Positions 53,005-63,757 of a stretch of DNA of 64,000 nt are shown here, one piece after another. The position numbers and the translations under genes were made by a program. The notes beneath the pieces are model-generated. The model worked only from the letters and a program-made list of their open reading frames with translations. It searched no databases and was not told the origin of the DNA. How positions within the stretch are numbered: position 1 is the stretch's first letter; each line of letters begins with the position of its first letter. Source of the DNA: Janthinobacterium sp. SUN073 (GTDB lineage Bacteria; Pseudomonadota; Gammaproteobacteria; Burkholderiales; Burkholderiaceae_D); contig NZ_JAPUBT010000001.1 of assembly GCF_030397665.1 (NCBI RefSeq), positions 617,926 through 681,925 of the forward strand, read 5' to 3'.

Positions 53005-56000
53005 CTACCGCTGCATCGATTCCCATACTTTCTGCAAGCGCTTGGCAGAAACCGGCATCGGCGTGCGCAATTCCTGCGCAAACAGCGACACGCGCAGCTC
53101 TTCCAGCATCCAGCGGAAATCGACCAGTTTCGGGTCCGTGTTCTTGCCGGCCTGGCGGTCCTTGGCTTGGCGCAGGTAGGGTGTGGCCGCCGATTGCCAT
53201 TCGGCCATCAACTTGGTGTCGCGCGCGGGGTCGGCGCGCAGTTTTTCCAGGCGCACATTGATCGCCTTCAAATAGCGGGGGAAGTGCGCCAGCTGCGTGT
53301 ACTCGTTTTCCGTCAGGAAGCGTTTATGCACGAGTCCCTGCAGCTGCGACTGGATATCGGCCGCCGCCGCTGCCGGGATATTCTGCAGGCGCTTGGGCAA
53401 GCCGTGAAATTCCGTCAGCACTTGCGACAGCAGGCGGGCGATTTCATTGACCAGCAGAACCAGGCGCGACTTGCCTTCCGCCTGGCGCTTGGCGAACGAG
53501 GCGGCGTCCAGCGGCAGCGGATCTTGCAGGCAAGCGATGTCGAGCGCCTTGTTGATGATTTGCTCGCGCAACTCTTCCTGCGACCCGAGGGCCATGAACT
53601 GCATGCCCATCTGTTGCAGGCCAGGGATGCTTTTCTCGACGTACTTGATCTGCTCCTTCATTTGCAGCGCGAACAGGCGGCGCAAACCGATCTTGTGCGT
53701 GCGCGCGGCCACGGTCGGGTCGTCAAACACTTCCAGGTCGCAATGCGTGCCCTTGTCAACCAGCGCGGGGAAGCCGATCAGGGTCAGCTTGCCCTGCACA
53801 ATTTCAAGCAGCTCCGGCAATTCACCAAAGGTCCAGGCCGTCAAACCCATGTGCTGCGAGACGGTGGCATTCGGCGATGCCGGTGCGGTAGCGGCGGACG
53901 CGCCCTTGCCTGCCGCGACCGTGGCGTTCTGTGCCTGCAGCCGCGACGCCACTTGCGCGCCCGCCACCTTGGCACCTGGCGTGGCCGTGCCCGACACGCC
54001 TGACACTTCGGCCAGCTTCTGGAAACTCTGGCGCGCCTGGCCGCCGAATTCCGCCTGCAGCGTGGCCAGGTTGCGGCCCATGTCCAGCTGGCGGCCATGT
54101 TCGTCGATCACCTTGAAATTCATGAAGTGATGGGCAGGCAGGGTCTCCGGCTTGAAATCCGTCGTCAGCACATTGATCGTGATCTGCGTGCGGATGTCGA
54201 GGATGATGGCGTCGATCAAATCGCCGCGGCCAAACACGCCAGCTTCATGCACACGCTCGCAGAATTTCGCCGCATAGTCAGGCAGCGGCACGCAGTGGCG
54301 GCGCAGCTTTTGCGGCAAGGATTTCAATAGCAGATGCACTTTTTCCTTCAGCATGCCCGGCACCAGCCATTCGCAGCGCTCGCGCGGCAACTGGTTCAGC
54401 GCATACAGCGGCACGGATAAGGTTACGCCATCGCGCACGCTGCCCGGCTCGAAGTGATACGTCAGGCCCATTTCCAGGCCCGTCACGGACATGGTTTTCG
54501 GGAACAGATCGGTGGTCACGCCGGCCGCCTCGTGGCGCATCAACTCTTCGCGGTTCAGATACAGCAGCTTGGGGTTCTCGCGCGTGGCTTCCTTGTGCCA
54601 TTTTTCGAAACCGGCGCCATTGCACACGTCCGCCGGCAGCAGCTTGTCGTAGAAGGCGGCGATCAGTTCATCGTCGACCAGCACGTCCAGGCGGCGCGAT
54701 TTGTGTTCGAGGTTTTCAATGTCCTTGATCAGCTTGTGGTTGTGCGCAAAGAATGGCGCGCGCGTGTCGAAGTCACCGCCGACGAGGGCGTCGCGAATAA
54801 AAATTTCGCGCGCTTCCGGCAAGTTGAAATTGCCGTAATTGATGCGGCGCTGGCTGTACACCACCAGCCCATACAAGGTCGCCCGTTCGGACGCCGTCAC
54901 TTGCGCCGAACGTTTTTCCCAGCGCGGCTCGCCCCACGATTTCTTCAGCAAATGTTCGCCGACTTTTTCCAGCCATTCGGGCTGGATCTGCGCCACGCAG
55001 CGCGCATACAATCGCGTGGTGTCGACCAGTTCGGCCGCCATGATCCACTTGCCCGGCTTTTTCAGCAGCGAGGAACCGGGCCAGATATGGAACTTGATGC
55101 CGCGCGCGCCCAGATACCCGGCGCCCGGCTCGTCCTCGCCCTTGAAGCCGATATTGCCCAGCAAGCCAGTCAACAAGGCCATGTGCAGATTGTCATAGGT
55201 GGCCGGTGCCTCATTCAATCGCCAGCCCTGCTCCTTGACGATGGTCAGCAACTGCGAGTGCACGTCACGCCATTCGCGCAAGCGCATCTGCGACAGGAAA
55301 TTCGTGCGGCAATTGTCCTGCAGCTGGCGGTTGGTTTTCTTGTGCTCGATGGCGGACTCGAACCAGCGCCAGATTTTCAGGTAGCTCAAGAATTCCGACT
55401 TTTCATCGGCGAACTTCTTGTGCGCCTCGTCGGCCGCCTGCTGATGCTCCATCGGGCGGTCGCGCGGGTCTTGCACGGACAAGGCCGAGGCGACGATCAG
55501 CACTTCCGTCAGACACGCGTTATCGAGCGCGGCCAGGATCATGCGGCCCACGCGCGGGTCCAGCGGCAGCTTGGCCAGCTTGTTGCCCAGCGGCGTGAGC
55601 TGGTTCACCTCGTCAACGGCGCCCAGCTCCTGCAGCAACTGGTAGCCGTCGGCCACCGCGCGCGCCAGCGGCGGCTCGATGAAGGGGAATGTTTCCACGT
55701 CCGTCAGGTGCAAGGATTTCATGCGCAGGATGACGGCCGCCAGCGAAGAGCGCAGGATTTCCGGCTCCGTGAATTTGGGCCGCAGCAAATAATCCTGCTC
55801 TTCGTACAAACGGATACACACGCCATCGGCCACGCGGCCGCAACGGCCGGCGCGCTGGTTGGCGGCCGACTGGGCGATCGGCTCGACCTGCAATTGTTCG
55901 ACTTTATTGCGATAGCTGTAGCGTTTCACGCGCGCCAGGCCCGCGTCGACCACGTAGCGGATGCCGGGCACGGTCAGCGAGGTTTCCGCCACGTTGGTGG

Positions 56001-57201
56001 CCAGCACGATGCGGCGCGCATTGCTGGTCTTGAAGACCCGTTCCTGCTCTTCGGCGGACAAACGGGCGAACAGCGGCAAGATTTCCACGTGCGGCGGATG
56101 GTGCTTGCGCAGCGCTTCTGCGCAGTCGCGAATTTCGCGCTCGCCGGGCAAGAACACCAGCACATCGCCTGAGCCGATGCGGCACAGTTCTTCCACGCCA
56201 TCGACGACGGCATCCATCAGGTCGCGCTTTTCGCGCGCGGCGGCGGTGCGCTGGCCCGGCTTGTCAGGGTTGGCGGCACCCGGCATGGCCACCTGCTCGC
56301 GCTCCACGGGACGGTAGCGCACTTCCACCTGGTACAGACGGCCCGACACTTCGATCACGGGCGCGGGTTTTCCCGGCGTGCCGAAATGGCGCGAAAAGCG
56401 TTCCGCATCGATGGTGGCCGAGGTGATGATGATTTTCAAATCGGGCCGGCGCGGCAGCAGCTGTTTCAGGTAGCCGAGCAGGAAATCGATGTTCAGGCTG
56501 CGTTCGTGCGCTTCATCGATGATGATGGTGTCGTAATTTTTCAACAACGGGTCGGTCTGCGTCTCAGCCAGCAGAATACCGTCCGTCATCAGCTTGACGG
56601 AAGCGCCACGACTCAGGGTGTCGGTAAAGCGCACCTTGAAACCCACGGTTTCACCCAGCGGCGTGCCCAACTCCTGCGCGATGCGCTTGGCCGTCGAGGA
56701 AGCGGCGATACGCCGCGGCTGCGTATGGCCAATCATGCCCTTCTGTCCCCGTCCCAGCTCCAGGCAAATCTTCGGCAACTGCGTCGTCTTGCCGGAACCC
56801 GTCTCGCCCGAGACGATGATGACCTGATTTTCCATCAGGGCCTTGGCGATTTCCGCGCGCCGGCCCGAGACGGGCAAGTCTTCCGGATACGTAATCGGTG
56901 GCAGCGGATTGCGGAAAGCCTTTTCCGCCTCGCGCGCGGCGCGGGCCGCGTCGCGGCTCTCGCGCTCTGCGCGGCTGGCCTGCTCATTGCGTGGCGCCTG
57001 CCCCTCGCGCGGCGGACGCGGGGCGCGCTGCTGCTGTTGCTGATTCTGCTGTTCCGTGCGCGGCGGCTGCGGCCTTTGCTGGCTCACGGGTGGGCGCTGG
57101 CGGCCCTGCGCGGGCACGGCGGCAGGCGTGGCAATATCCGCGCTGGCGGGCACATTTGCAACGGTGGAAGGAGGGGAAGACTTATTGCTGGCTGAAGACA
57201 T
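53005..57201 (-). CDS. hrpA: ATP-dependent RNA helicase HrpA
   Basis: A 1398-residue DEAH-box helicase; E. coli HrpA acts on stalled ribosomes. The first 100 residues are a Pro/Gln/Arg-rich, probably disordered tail. The motor shows IVSGETGSGKTTQLPKICLE (Walker A), IIIDEAHERSLNIDFLLGYL (DEAH), IIITSATIDAERFSRHFG, and in the second lobe VLATNVAETSLTVPGIRYVVDAG and QRAGRCGRVADGVCIRLY. The HA2, OB and long HrpA-specific C-terminal domains follow. There is an Ala/Thr-rich stretch near residue 1060-1110 that looks like an inserted linker. Length is normal for HrpA. It is divergent from argA, with 57 bases between. Confidence 0.97.
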   Translation of the reverse strand: MSSASNKSSPPSTVANVPASADIATPAAVPAQGRQRPPVSQQRPQPPRTEQQNQQQQQRAPRPPREGQAPRNEQASRAERESRDAARAAREAEKAFRNPLPPITYPEDLPVSGRRAEIAKALMENQVIIVSGETGSGKTTQLPKICLELGRGQKGMIGHTQPRRIAASSTAKRIAQELGTPLGETVGFKVRFTDTLSRGASVKLMTDGILLAETQTDPLLKNYDTIIIDEAHERSLNIDFLLGYLKQLLPRRPDLKIIITSATIDAERFSRHFGTPGKPAPVIEVSGRLYQVEVRYRPVEREQVAMPGAANPDKPGQRTAAAREKRDLMDAVVDGVEELCRIGSGDVLVFLPGEREIRDCAEALRKHHPPHVEILPLFARLSAEEQERVFKTSNARRIVLATNVAETSLTVPGIRYVVDAGLARVKRYSYRNKVEQLQVEPIAQSAANQRAGRCGRVADGVCIRLYEEQDYLLRPKFTEPEILRSSLAAVILRMKSLHLTDVETFPFIEPPLARAVADGYQLLQELGAVDEVNQLTPLGNKLAKLPLDPRVGRMILAALDNACLTEVLIVASALSVQDPRDRPMEHQQAADEAHKKFADEKSEFLSYLKIWRWFESAIEHKKTNRQLQDNCRTNFLSQMRLREWRDVHSQLLTIVKEQGWRLNEAPATYDNLHMALLTGLLGNIGFKGEDEPGAGYLGARGIKFHIWPGSSLLKKPGKWIMAAELVDTTRLYARCVAQIQPEWLEKVGEHLLKKSWGEPRWEKRSAQVTASERATLYGLVVYSQRRINYGNFNLPEAREIFIRDALVGGDFDTRAPFFAHNHKLIKDIENLEHKSRRLDVLVDDELIAAFYDKLLPADVCNGAGFEKWHKEATRENPKLLYLNREELMRHEAAGVTTDLFPKTMSVTGLEMGLTYHFEPGSVRDGVTLSVPLYALNQLPRERCEWLVPGMLKEKVHLLLKSLPQKLRRHCVPLPDYAAKFCERVHEAGVFGRGDLIDAIILDIRTQITINVLTTDFKPETLPAHHFMNFKVIDEHGRQLDMGRNLATLQAEFGGQARQSFQKLAEVSGVSGTATPGAKVAGAQVASRLQAQNATVAAGKGASAATAPASPNATVSQHMGLTAWTFGELPELLEIVQGKLTLIGFPALVDKGTHCDLEVFDDPTVAARTHKIGLRRLFALQMKEQIKYVEKSIPGLQQMGMQFMALGSQEELREQIINKALDIACLQDPLPLDAASFAKRQAEGKSRLVLLVNEIARLLSQVLTEFHGLPKRLQNIPAAAAADIQSQLQGLVHKRFLTENEYTQLAHFPRYLKAINVRLEKLRADPARDTKLMAEWQSAATPYLRQAKDRQAGKNTDPKLVDFRWMLEELRVSLFAQELRTPMPVSAKRLQKVWESMQR

Positions 57202-57258
57202 TGTTTTTTTACAGGTATTTTAAGCGCGCACATCGCGCAGCGAATTATAATGCGCTTA

Positions 57259-58569
57259 ATGGAAAACCCTACCCAATTCGTCCAATGGCTGCGCTCCGTC
57301 GCGCCCTACATCCACGCCTTTCGCGGCAAGACCTTCGTGGTCGCCTTCCCCGGTGAACTCGTCAGCGCCGGGGCGCTGCAGGTGCTGGCCCATGATTTGT
57401 CCCTGCTGCATGCGCTGGACATCAATGTCACCGTTGTCTACGGCTCGCGGCCGCAGGTGGCGGAACAACTGGCCTTGCGTAACGTCGAAGGCCGCTTCCA
57501 CAACGGCGTGCGCATCACGGACATCGCCGCGCTGGAATGCGCAAAGGAAGCTGCCGGCGAGCTGCGCCTCGATATCGAGGCCGCGTTCAGCCAGGGCTTG
57601 CCGAACACGCCCATGTCGCATGCGGCCATCCGTATCATTTCAGGCAACTTCATCACGGCGCGCCCGCTGGGCGTGATCGATGGCGTGGACCTGGAATTGA
57701 CGGGCATCACGCGCAAGGTCGACGCCGAAACCATCCATTCCATCCTCGGTTCGGACGGCCTGGTGCTGCTCTCGCCGCTGGGCTTCTCGCCGACCGGCGA
57801 AGCGTTCAATCTGACCATGGAAGACGTGGCGTGCAGCGCCGCCATCGCCCTGCACGCGGACAAGCTGATTTTTATTACCGAAACGCCGATGATGGAAGAC
57901 GCCACGGGCGTGGAAATCCGCGAACTGTCGTCGCACCAGGCCGAAGCCGTGCTGATGGCCGGTTTCTTGCCGGACGCTACGGCGTTCTACCTGAAACATT
58001 GCGTCAAGGCATGCCACAACGGCGTCGAGCGCTCGCACATCGTGCCGTTCTCGATGGACGGTTCCGCCCTGCTGGAATTGTTCACCCATGACGGCGTGGG
58101 CACCATGATCAGCCATGAAAACCTGGAAAGCCTGCGCCAGGCCACCATCGAAGACGTGGGCGGCATCATCAAGCTGATCGAACCGCTGGAAGCGGACGGC
58201 ACGTTGGTGAAGCGGGGCCGCGAGCTGATCGAACGCGAAATCGATTATTTCTCCGTCATCGAGCATGACGGCGTGATCTTCGGCTGCGCCGCCCTGTACC
58301 CGTTCCCCGCACAGAAGATGGCGGAAATGGCATGTTTGACGGTCAACCCGGAAGTGCAAGCCCAGGGCGATGGCGAGCGCATCCTGAAACACATGGAAAA
58401 CCGCGCGCGCGCGGCCGGCCTGAACAAACTCTTCGTGCTGACCACGCGCACCTCGCACTGGTTCAAGAAACGCGGTTTCGTGCCGGCCACCGTCGACGAT
58501 TTGCCGAAGGACCGCCAGCATATGTATAACTGGCAGCGCAAATCCCAAGTCCTCATCAAGACACTGTAA
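57259..58569 (+). CDS. argA: N-acetylglutamate synthase (ArgA type)
   Basis: First step of arginine synthesis: acetyl-CoA plus glutamate to N-acetylglutamate. A 436-residue protein with an amino-acid-kinase-like N-terminal domain (FRGKTFVVAFPGELVSAGAL, NVTVVYGSRPQVAEQL), which binds arginine for feedback inhibition, and a C-terminal GNAT domain (CAALYPFPAQKMAEMACLTV, NPEVQAQGDGERILKHME, TTRTSHWFKKRGF). I chose ATG 57259 because a TATAAT at 57246-57251 overlaps the ATG at 57250; neither start has a ribosome site, so the mRNA may be almost leaderless. A strong terminator follows. Confidence 0.93.
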   Translation: MENPTQFVQWLRSVAPYIHAFRGKTFVVAFPGELVSAGALQVLAHDLSLLHALDINVTVVYGSRPQVAEQLALRNVEGRFHNGVRITDIAALECAKEAAGELRLDIEAAFSQGLPNTPMSHAAIRIISGNFITARPLGVIDGVDLELTGITRKVDAETIHSILGSDGLVLLSPLGFSPTGEAFNLTMEDVACSAAIALHADKLIFITETPMMEDATGVEIRELSSHQAEAVLMAGFLPDATAFYLKHCVKACHNGVERSHIVPFSMDGSALLELFTHDGVGTMISHENLESLRQATIEDVGGIIKLIEPLEADGTLVKRGRELIEREIDYFSVIEHDGVIFGCAALYPFPAQKMAEMACLTVNPEVQAQGDGERILKHMENRARAAGLNKLFVLTTRTSHWFKKRGFVPATVDDLPKDRQHMYNWQRKSQVLIKTL

Positions 58570-58575
58570 AACTGG

Positions 58576-58600
58576 AAAAGCCCGGCATGCCGGGCTTTTT
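58576..58600. terminator. Bidirectional terminator between argA and kdsA
   Basis: AAAAGCCCGGCA and TGCCGGGCTTTT form a perfect 24-base palindrome with flanking A and T runs, between the convergent argA and kdsA stops. Confidence 0.88.
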
Positions 58601-58616
58601 CTTTACTGAAACACCA

Positions 58617-59543
<927 letters not shown>

Positions 59544-59681
59544 CTAGGGCGGCACAGATCAAATTTGATCCAGCGCAAGGGTGCGGCAAACGGCGCGTGG
59601 CCGGGCCGCGACGGCCCCGCGAGGGCAGGCGCAAAGTGCCTTATAATCACGCTTTATCTCTACACTGATTCAGGAGCACAG

Positions 59682-59954
59682 ATGGCCCGCACGATCCACT
59701 GCATCAAACTCAACAAGGAAGCCGAAGGACTGGATTTCCCACCGTACCCGGGCGAACTGGGCAAAAAGATTTACGAATCGGTATCGAAAGAAGCATGGGC
59801 CGCCTGGCTCAAGCACCAGACCATGCTGGTCAATGAAAACCGTTTGAACCTGGCCGATGCACGCGCCCGCAAATACCTGGCCACGCAAATGGAAAAGCAT
59901 TTCTTCGGCGACGGCGCCGATGCGGCCATGGGTTACGTACCCCCTACCGAGTAA
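59682..59954 (+). CDS. yggX: Probable Fe(2+)-trafficking/oxidative damage protection protein YggX
   Basis: A 90-residue cytosolic protein that protects Fe-S clusters from oxidation. It begins [20 protein letters not shown] with the conserved Cys7, continues [32 protein letters not shown] and ends in a short C-terminal tail. AGGAG lies eight bases ahead of the ATG, and a TATAAT at 59642-59647 gives a likely promoter 35 bases upstream of the start. The gene is monocistronic by spacing. Confidence 0.96.
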   Translation: MARTIHCIKLNKEAEGLDFPPYPGELGKKIYESVSKEAWAAWLKHQTMLVNENRLNLADARARKYLATQMEKHFFGDGADAAMGYVPPTE

Positions 59955-60127
59955 GTTTCAAGCATTCCCGCCCGTGGCCGCCGCGTCACGGGCAGTTTCA
60001 CCTGCGTTTCACGCCCTGCCCCGCCGTTTCACGGCACCTCCTCCCCGTTTCGTCGCACACCGCTCGCCGCCCACGCCGCACGCTGGCACAGTACGTCCAT
60101 CGACAACCTCACACCAAGGCGGACACC

Positions 60128-60652
60128 ATGTTGCAGCACATCTTCAGCCACACTCCTTTGTACGTCTGGGCCATCCTGGGCTTTCTCGTGTACCGGGGCG
60201 TGCTGGCCAGCCGCGCACGCGAAGTGAGCTTGCGCAAGCTGTGCATCATTCCCCTGGTCATGCTGGCCCTGTCCCTGAGCGGCGTATACGGCAGCTTCGG
60301 CTTGGCCGGCAGCGCGCCATTCGCCTGGGGCGCCGGCGCCCTGGCCGGTGCGGCGCTGGCCTGGACGCTGGCCGATCCGCGCAAGATAGTCGCCATTCCC
60401 CAGCGGAGCAGCGTGCAGCGTCCCGGCAGCTGGGTGCCCTTGATCCTGATGATGAGTATTTTTTGCATGAAATATGCGATCGCCGTGACCCTGTCCATCG
60501 CACCGGCCTACGCCCATGCGACCGGCTTCAGCGTGCCCGTCTGCCTCGCCTACGGTGGCTTCAGCGGCATCTTCCTCGGAGGCTTGCTGCGCACCGTGGC
60601 CGTGTACCGCCAGGCGCACATGACAAGCGGCCCGCAAGGGGCCGCCGTGTAA
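60128..60652 (+). CDS. Integral membrane protein (DUF6622-like)
   Basis: A 174-residue membrane protein with five predicted spans: PLYVWAILGFLVYRGVLASR, LCIIPLVMLALSLSGVYGSF, FAWGAGALAGAALAWTLA, WVPLILMMSIFCMKYAIAV and VPVCLAYGGFSGIFLGGLL. The opening HIFSHTPLYVWAILGFLVYRG fits a family of uncharacterised proteobacterial membrane proteins. There are no catalytic motifs and no signal peptide. It stands alone, 173 bases after yggX and convergent with rpiA. The role is unknown. Confidence 0.75.
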   Translation: MLQHIFSHTPLYVWAILGFLVYRGVLASRAREVSLRKLCIIPLVMLALSLSGVYGSFGLAGSAPFAWGAGALAGAALAWTLADPRKIVAIPQRSSVQRPGSWVPLILMMSIFCMKYAIAVTLSIAPAYAHATGFSVPVCLAYGGFSGIFLGGLLRTVAVYRQAHMTSGPQGAAV

Positions 60653-60688
60653 GACAGATGACAACGCCGGCGAACGCCGGCTATCACC

Positions 60689-61366
60689 TTAGTAGGCCAG
60701 CGTACGCACGCCTTCCGGCATGCCCAGCAGGCAAACATTCGCGCCGCGCACGGCGAACAGGCCGACGGCGATGACGCCGACGATCTGGTTGATCTGCTGT
60801 TCCAGCGCCACCGGGTCGGCGATCTGCAAGCCCAGCACGTCGATGATTTCGCCGCCGTTGTCGGTAATAAAAGCTTCCGTGCTGCCCGCTTTCAGGCGCA
60901 AGCGGGGTGTGCCGCCCAGCGCGGCCAACTGGCGCGAGACGGCGGCACGCGCCATCGGCACCACTTCCACCGGCAGCGGGAAGGCGCCCAGCGTATCGAC
61001 CAGCTTGGAGCCGTCGGCGATACAGACGAATTGTTTCGCTACGGAAGCAACAATTTTTTCACGCGTCAATGCCGCGCCGCCGCCCTTGATCATGGCGCCG
61101 CTGGCCGTGATTTCATCGGCACCGTCGATGTAGACGGCGATCGACTCGACGTCGTTGAGGTCAAAGACGGCAATGCCATGGCCTGCCAGGCGCGCGGCCG
61201 TCGCTTCGGACGACGCGACCGTGCCTTTGATACGGTGCTTGATCTTGGCCAGTTCATCGATGAAAAAATTGGCGGTAGAACCGGTGCCGACACCGATGAT
61301 TTCACCGTCGACCACATAATCAATGGCGGCGATTGCTACGGCTTGCTTCAATTCGTCTTGGGTCAT
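60689..61366 (-). CDS. rpiA: Ribose-5-phosphate isomerase A
   Basis: Interconverts ribose-5-phosphate and ribulose-5-phosphate. At 225 residues the length is standard. Motifs: [20 protein letters not shown] (phosphate loop), [47 protein letters not shown] with catalytic Asp and Glu, and the late FVITD-like [13 protein letters not shown]. Convergent with the membrane protein gene and divergent from the signalling operon; about 200 bases upstream hold both promoters. Confidence 0.97.
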   Translation of the reverse strand: MTQDELKQAVAIAAIDYVVDGEIIGVGTGSTANFFIDELAKIKHRIKGTVASSEATAARLAGHGIAVFDLNDVESIAVYIDGADEITASGAMIKGGGAALTREKIVASVAKQFVCIADGSKLVDTLGAFPLPVEVVPMARAAVSRQLAALGGTPRLRLKAGSTEAFITDNGGEIIDVLGLQIADPVALEQQINQIVGVIAVGLFAVRGANVCLLGMPEGVRTLAY

Positions 61367-61572
61367 GACATTCAGGCTAAAGTGGGGAATGGCGCTATTT
61401 TAACGGATTGCCAGCCCGGCTAGCCGGCCATGATGACCGACCATGCCATGAGATACAACAGCTAAGCGGGAAAACATTGCCGTAGGGCAATTCCCCATTC
61501 AATTACTCTCTATGGCCTTTAAAATATGCGAAAATGGAATGATCGACCGATATGACGTTTCAGGAATAGCAC

Positions 61573-61941
61573 ATGAATCACAGTAAACAGGTACTTGTTG
61601 TCGATGACAGCCGGGTTTCACGTTTGATGTCGCATCAGTTCATCCTCAGCAAACATGCCGACTGGCAAGTGATTGAGGCGGCGACAGGTGAAGAAGCCCT
61701 GGAAAAAGTCAAGACAGTCAACCCTGTCCTGATATTACTGGATGTCAACATGCCCGGCATGGGCGGCGTGGCGGCAGCGGAACAATTGCGCGTGCTGTGT
61801 CCGCAAACGCACATCATTCTCGTCACGGCGAATGTGCAAAACGCCATCCGCAACCGTGCCAGCGAGCTCGGCGTCGGCTTCATGGAAAAACCGATCACGG
61901 AAACCCGCATCCATCAGCTGATCGAATCACTGGGACTGTGA
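61573..61941 (+). CDS. CheY-like single-domain response regulator
   Basis: A 122-residue stand-alone receiver. It shows VLVVDDSRVSRLMSHQFI (acidic pair), VNPVLILLDVNMPGMGGVAAAEQL with the phospho-Asp, IILVTANVQNAIRN and FMEKPITETRI with the conserved Lys. No output domain, so it probably works by protein contact. AGGAATAGC lies just before the ATG. It is the first gene of an operon with a CheC phosphatase two bases downstream and a diguanylate cyclase after that; CheC is the likely enzyme that resets it. Confidence 0.9.
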   Translation: MNHSKQVLVVDDSRVSRLMSHQFILSKHADWQVIEAATGEEALEKVKTVNPVLILLDVNMPGMGGVAAAEQLRVLCPQTHIILVTANVQNAIRNRASELGVGFMEKPITETRIHQLIESLGL

Positions 61942-61943
61942 GC

Positions 61944-62570
61944 ATGATCAATCTCTCCGAACTCGAAAACGATGCCCTGGTAGAGATATTCAACATCGGG
62001 GTGGGCCATGCGGCCGCCGCGATGAGCGAGATCGTCAATGAAGAAGTGACCATGTCGGTGCCGTCGATCACGTTCCTGAACCGTGCCGACGCGGCTGCAC
62101 TGCTGGGCAGCAAGAAGGATGGCGAACGCATCTGCGGCGTCAGCCAGCATTACGATGGCGCCTTCGCCACCGAAGCCATCCTGATGTTCCCGGAAGACAA
62201 GAGCCTGGAAATCGTGCGCCTGATGGTGGGCGATGCCATGCCGCTGCAGGAACTGACGGAAATGGAACAGGAGGCGATGAGCGAAATCGGCAACATCATC
62301 CTCAACTCCTGCGTGGGCACCCTGGCCAACCTGTTCAACAGCGAACTGCATGGTTCGCTGCCCCTGTACCACGTGGGCACCAGCGCGGAAATCCTGTCCT
62401 CGTTCGGTGGCCGCGATGACGAGGCTGTCGTGCTGATGCTGCATATCGACTTCGTGCTGTCCAAGCACCAGATCCACGGCTATGTCGCCTTCGTGCTCGA
62501 CCTGTCCGCCTTGCACGACCTGAAACAGCAGGTCAGCCACTATCTGGCCAAGGTCCTGGGACAGGCGTGA
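61944..62570 (+). CDS. CheC-family phosphatase
   Basis: A 208-residue CheC/CheX-type protein, which removes phosphate from CheY-like receivers. Both conserved active-site helices are present: ENDALVEIFNIGVGHAAAAMSEI and EQEAMSEIGNIILNSCVGTLANLF, each with the E-x-x-N signature. It starts two bases after the receiver gene and shares GTGA with the diguanylate cyclase gene. The tight order suggests the receiver as its substrate, and a route from that signal to c-di-GMP. Confidence 0.88.
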   Translation: MINLSELENDALVEIFNIGVGHAAAAMSEIVNEEVTMSVPSITFLNRADAAALLGSKKDGERICGVSQHYDGAFATEAILMFPEDKSLEIVRLMVGDAMPLQELTEMEQEAMSEIGNIILNSCVGTLANLFNSELHGSLPLYHVGTSAEILSSFGGRDDEAVVLMLHIDFVLSKHQIHGYVAFVLDLSALHDLKQQVSHYLAKVLGQA

Positions 62571-63547
62571 CGATCATGCCGGATGCCTTACACCGACTCG
62601 CCCTGCTCGAAAGCATACTTGGTGCCGTCAACCTGGGCGCCATCGTGCTCGACGAGCAGCACCGCATCGTGCTGTGGAACCACTGGATGGCGCGCCACTC
62701 GGCATATCGGGCCGACGCCGTGCTGGGGCAGGACTTCTTCGCCGTCTATCCGGAACTGCGGCACAAGCGCATTGATTCAGCCATCACCCAGGCCCTGCGC
62801 GACAATTTCCAGTCGCTATTGTCGCAAACCCTGCACAAGGCGCCGTTTGCCCTGTACACGCATGGCGCAAGCGTTGGCGCGGCAGAAGGCCGCGAGCGCA
62901 TGCAGCAAGCGATCGCCGTCACGCCGATCAATCTACCCGCTTCGCCGCGCCACTGCCTGATCCAGATCAATGATGTCACCATCGCCGTGGGCCGCGAAAA
63001 GCTGCTGCGCGAACAGACCATGGTTCTGCGCTCACAAACGTTTTCCGACGGCTTGACGGGCATTGCCAACCGCCGCCACTTCGACGTGGCGATCGAGAAG
63101 GAAATGCGGCGCGCCATGCGCACGGGCAGCCCCCTGTCGCTGCTGATGATCGATATTGACCATTTCAAGGATTACAACGACCATTACGGGCACCAGCAGG
63201 GCGACGACTGCCTGATCCGCGTGGCAGCCGAACTGGCCGCCATGCTGCAGCGTCCCAGCGACCTGCTGGCACGCTATGGCGGCGAGGAATTTGCCGCCAT
63301 CTTGCCCGACACGGACGCCGCGCAGGCGCTGCGCATGGCCGAGGCGATCCGCGAACGGGCGGCCGAGCTGCGCATTCCGCATGCCAAGACGGACAATGAG
63401 GTCAAGCACGTCACGGTCAGCATCGGCATCGCCACGCAGCACCCGCAGCAGCAAGTGGCCATCTCCGCCCTGATCGGCGCCGCCGACCGCGCCCTGTACC
63501 TGGCCAAGGGCGCCGGGCGCAACCGTGTGATGGTGCAGCCATTATAG
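62567..63547 (+). CDS. PAS-GGDEF diguanylate cyclase
   Basis: Makes c-di-GMP from two GTP. The 326-residue protein starts with GTG overlapping the CheC stop by four bases (an ATG at 62576 is possible). The N-terminal 130 residues are a PAS domain (LGAIVLDEQHRIVLWNHWMAR). The GGDEF domain shows DGLTGIANRRHFDVAIEKE, LMIDIDHFKDYNDHYGHQQGD, the active site GGEEF at about residues 238-242 and the inhibitory I-site RPSD at 229-232, five residues before it. So the enzyme should be active and subject to product inhibition. No membrane spans are present; control is through the PAS domain or the receiver partner. Confidence 0.92.
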   Translation: MTIMPDALHRLALLESILGAVNLGAIVLDEQHRIVLWNHWMARHSAYRADAVLGQDFFAVYPELRHKRIDSAITQALRDNFQSLLSQTLHKAPFALYTHGASVGAAEGRERMQQAIAVTPINLPASPRHCLIQINDVTIAVGREKLLREQTMVLRSQTFSDGLTGIANRRHFDVAIEKEMRRAMRTGSPLSLLMIDIDHFKDYNDHYGHQQGDDCLIRVAAELAAMLQRPSDLLARYGGEEFAAILPDTDAAQALRMAEAIRERAAELRIPHAKTDNEVKHVTVSIGIATQHPQQQVAISALIGAADRALYLAKGAGRNRVMVQPL

Positions 63548-63620
63548 GAAATGCAACGCCAGGCAAAGGATTCCAGTAGACATCTTTACCGCGTGTGCGT
63601 AGACTCGTAACTGATTGCAG

Positions 63621-63692
<72 letters not shown>

Positions 63693-63757
63693 GAATTTGT
63701 CTGTGGTATCTGTCCATGCGCATGGCCTGCCCATGCGGGACACGGCCAGGAGCGCTT

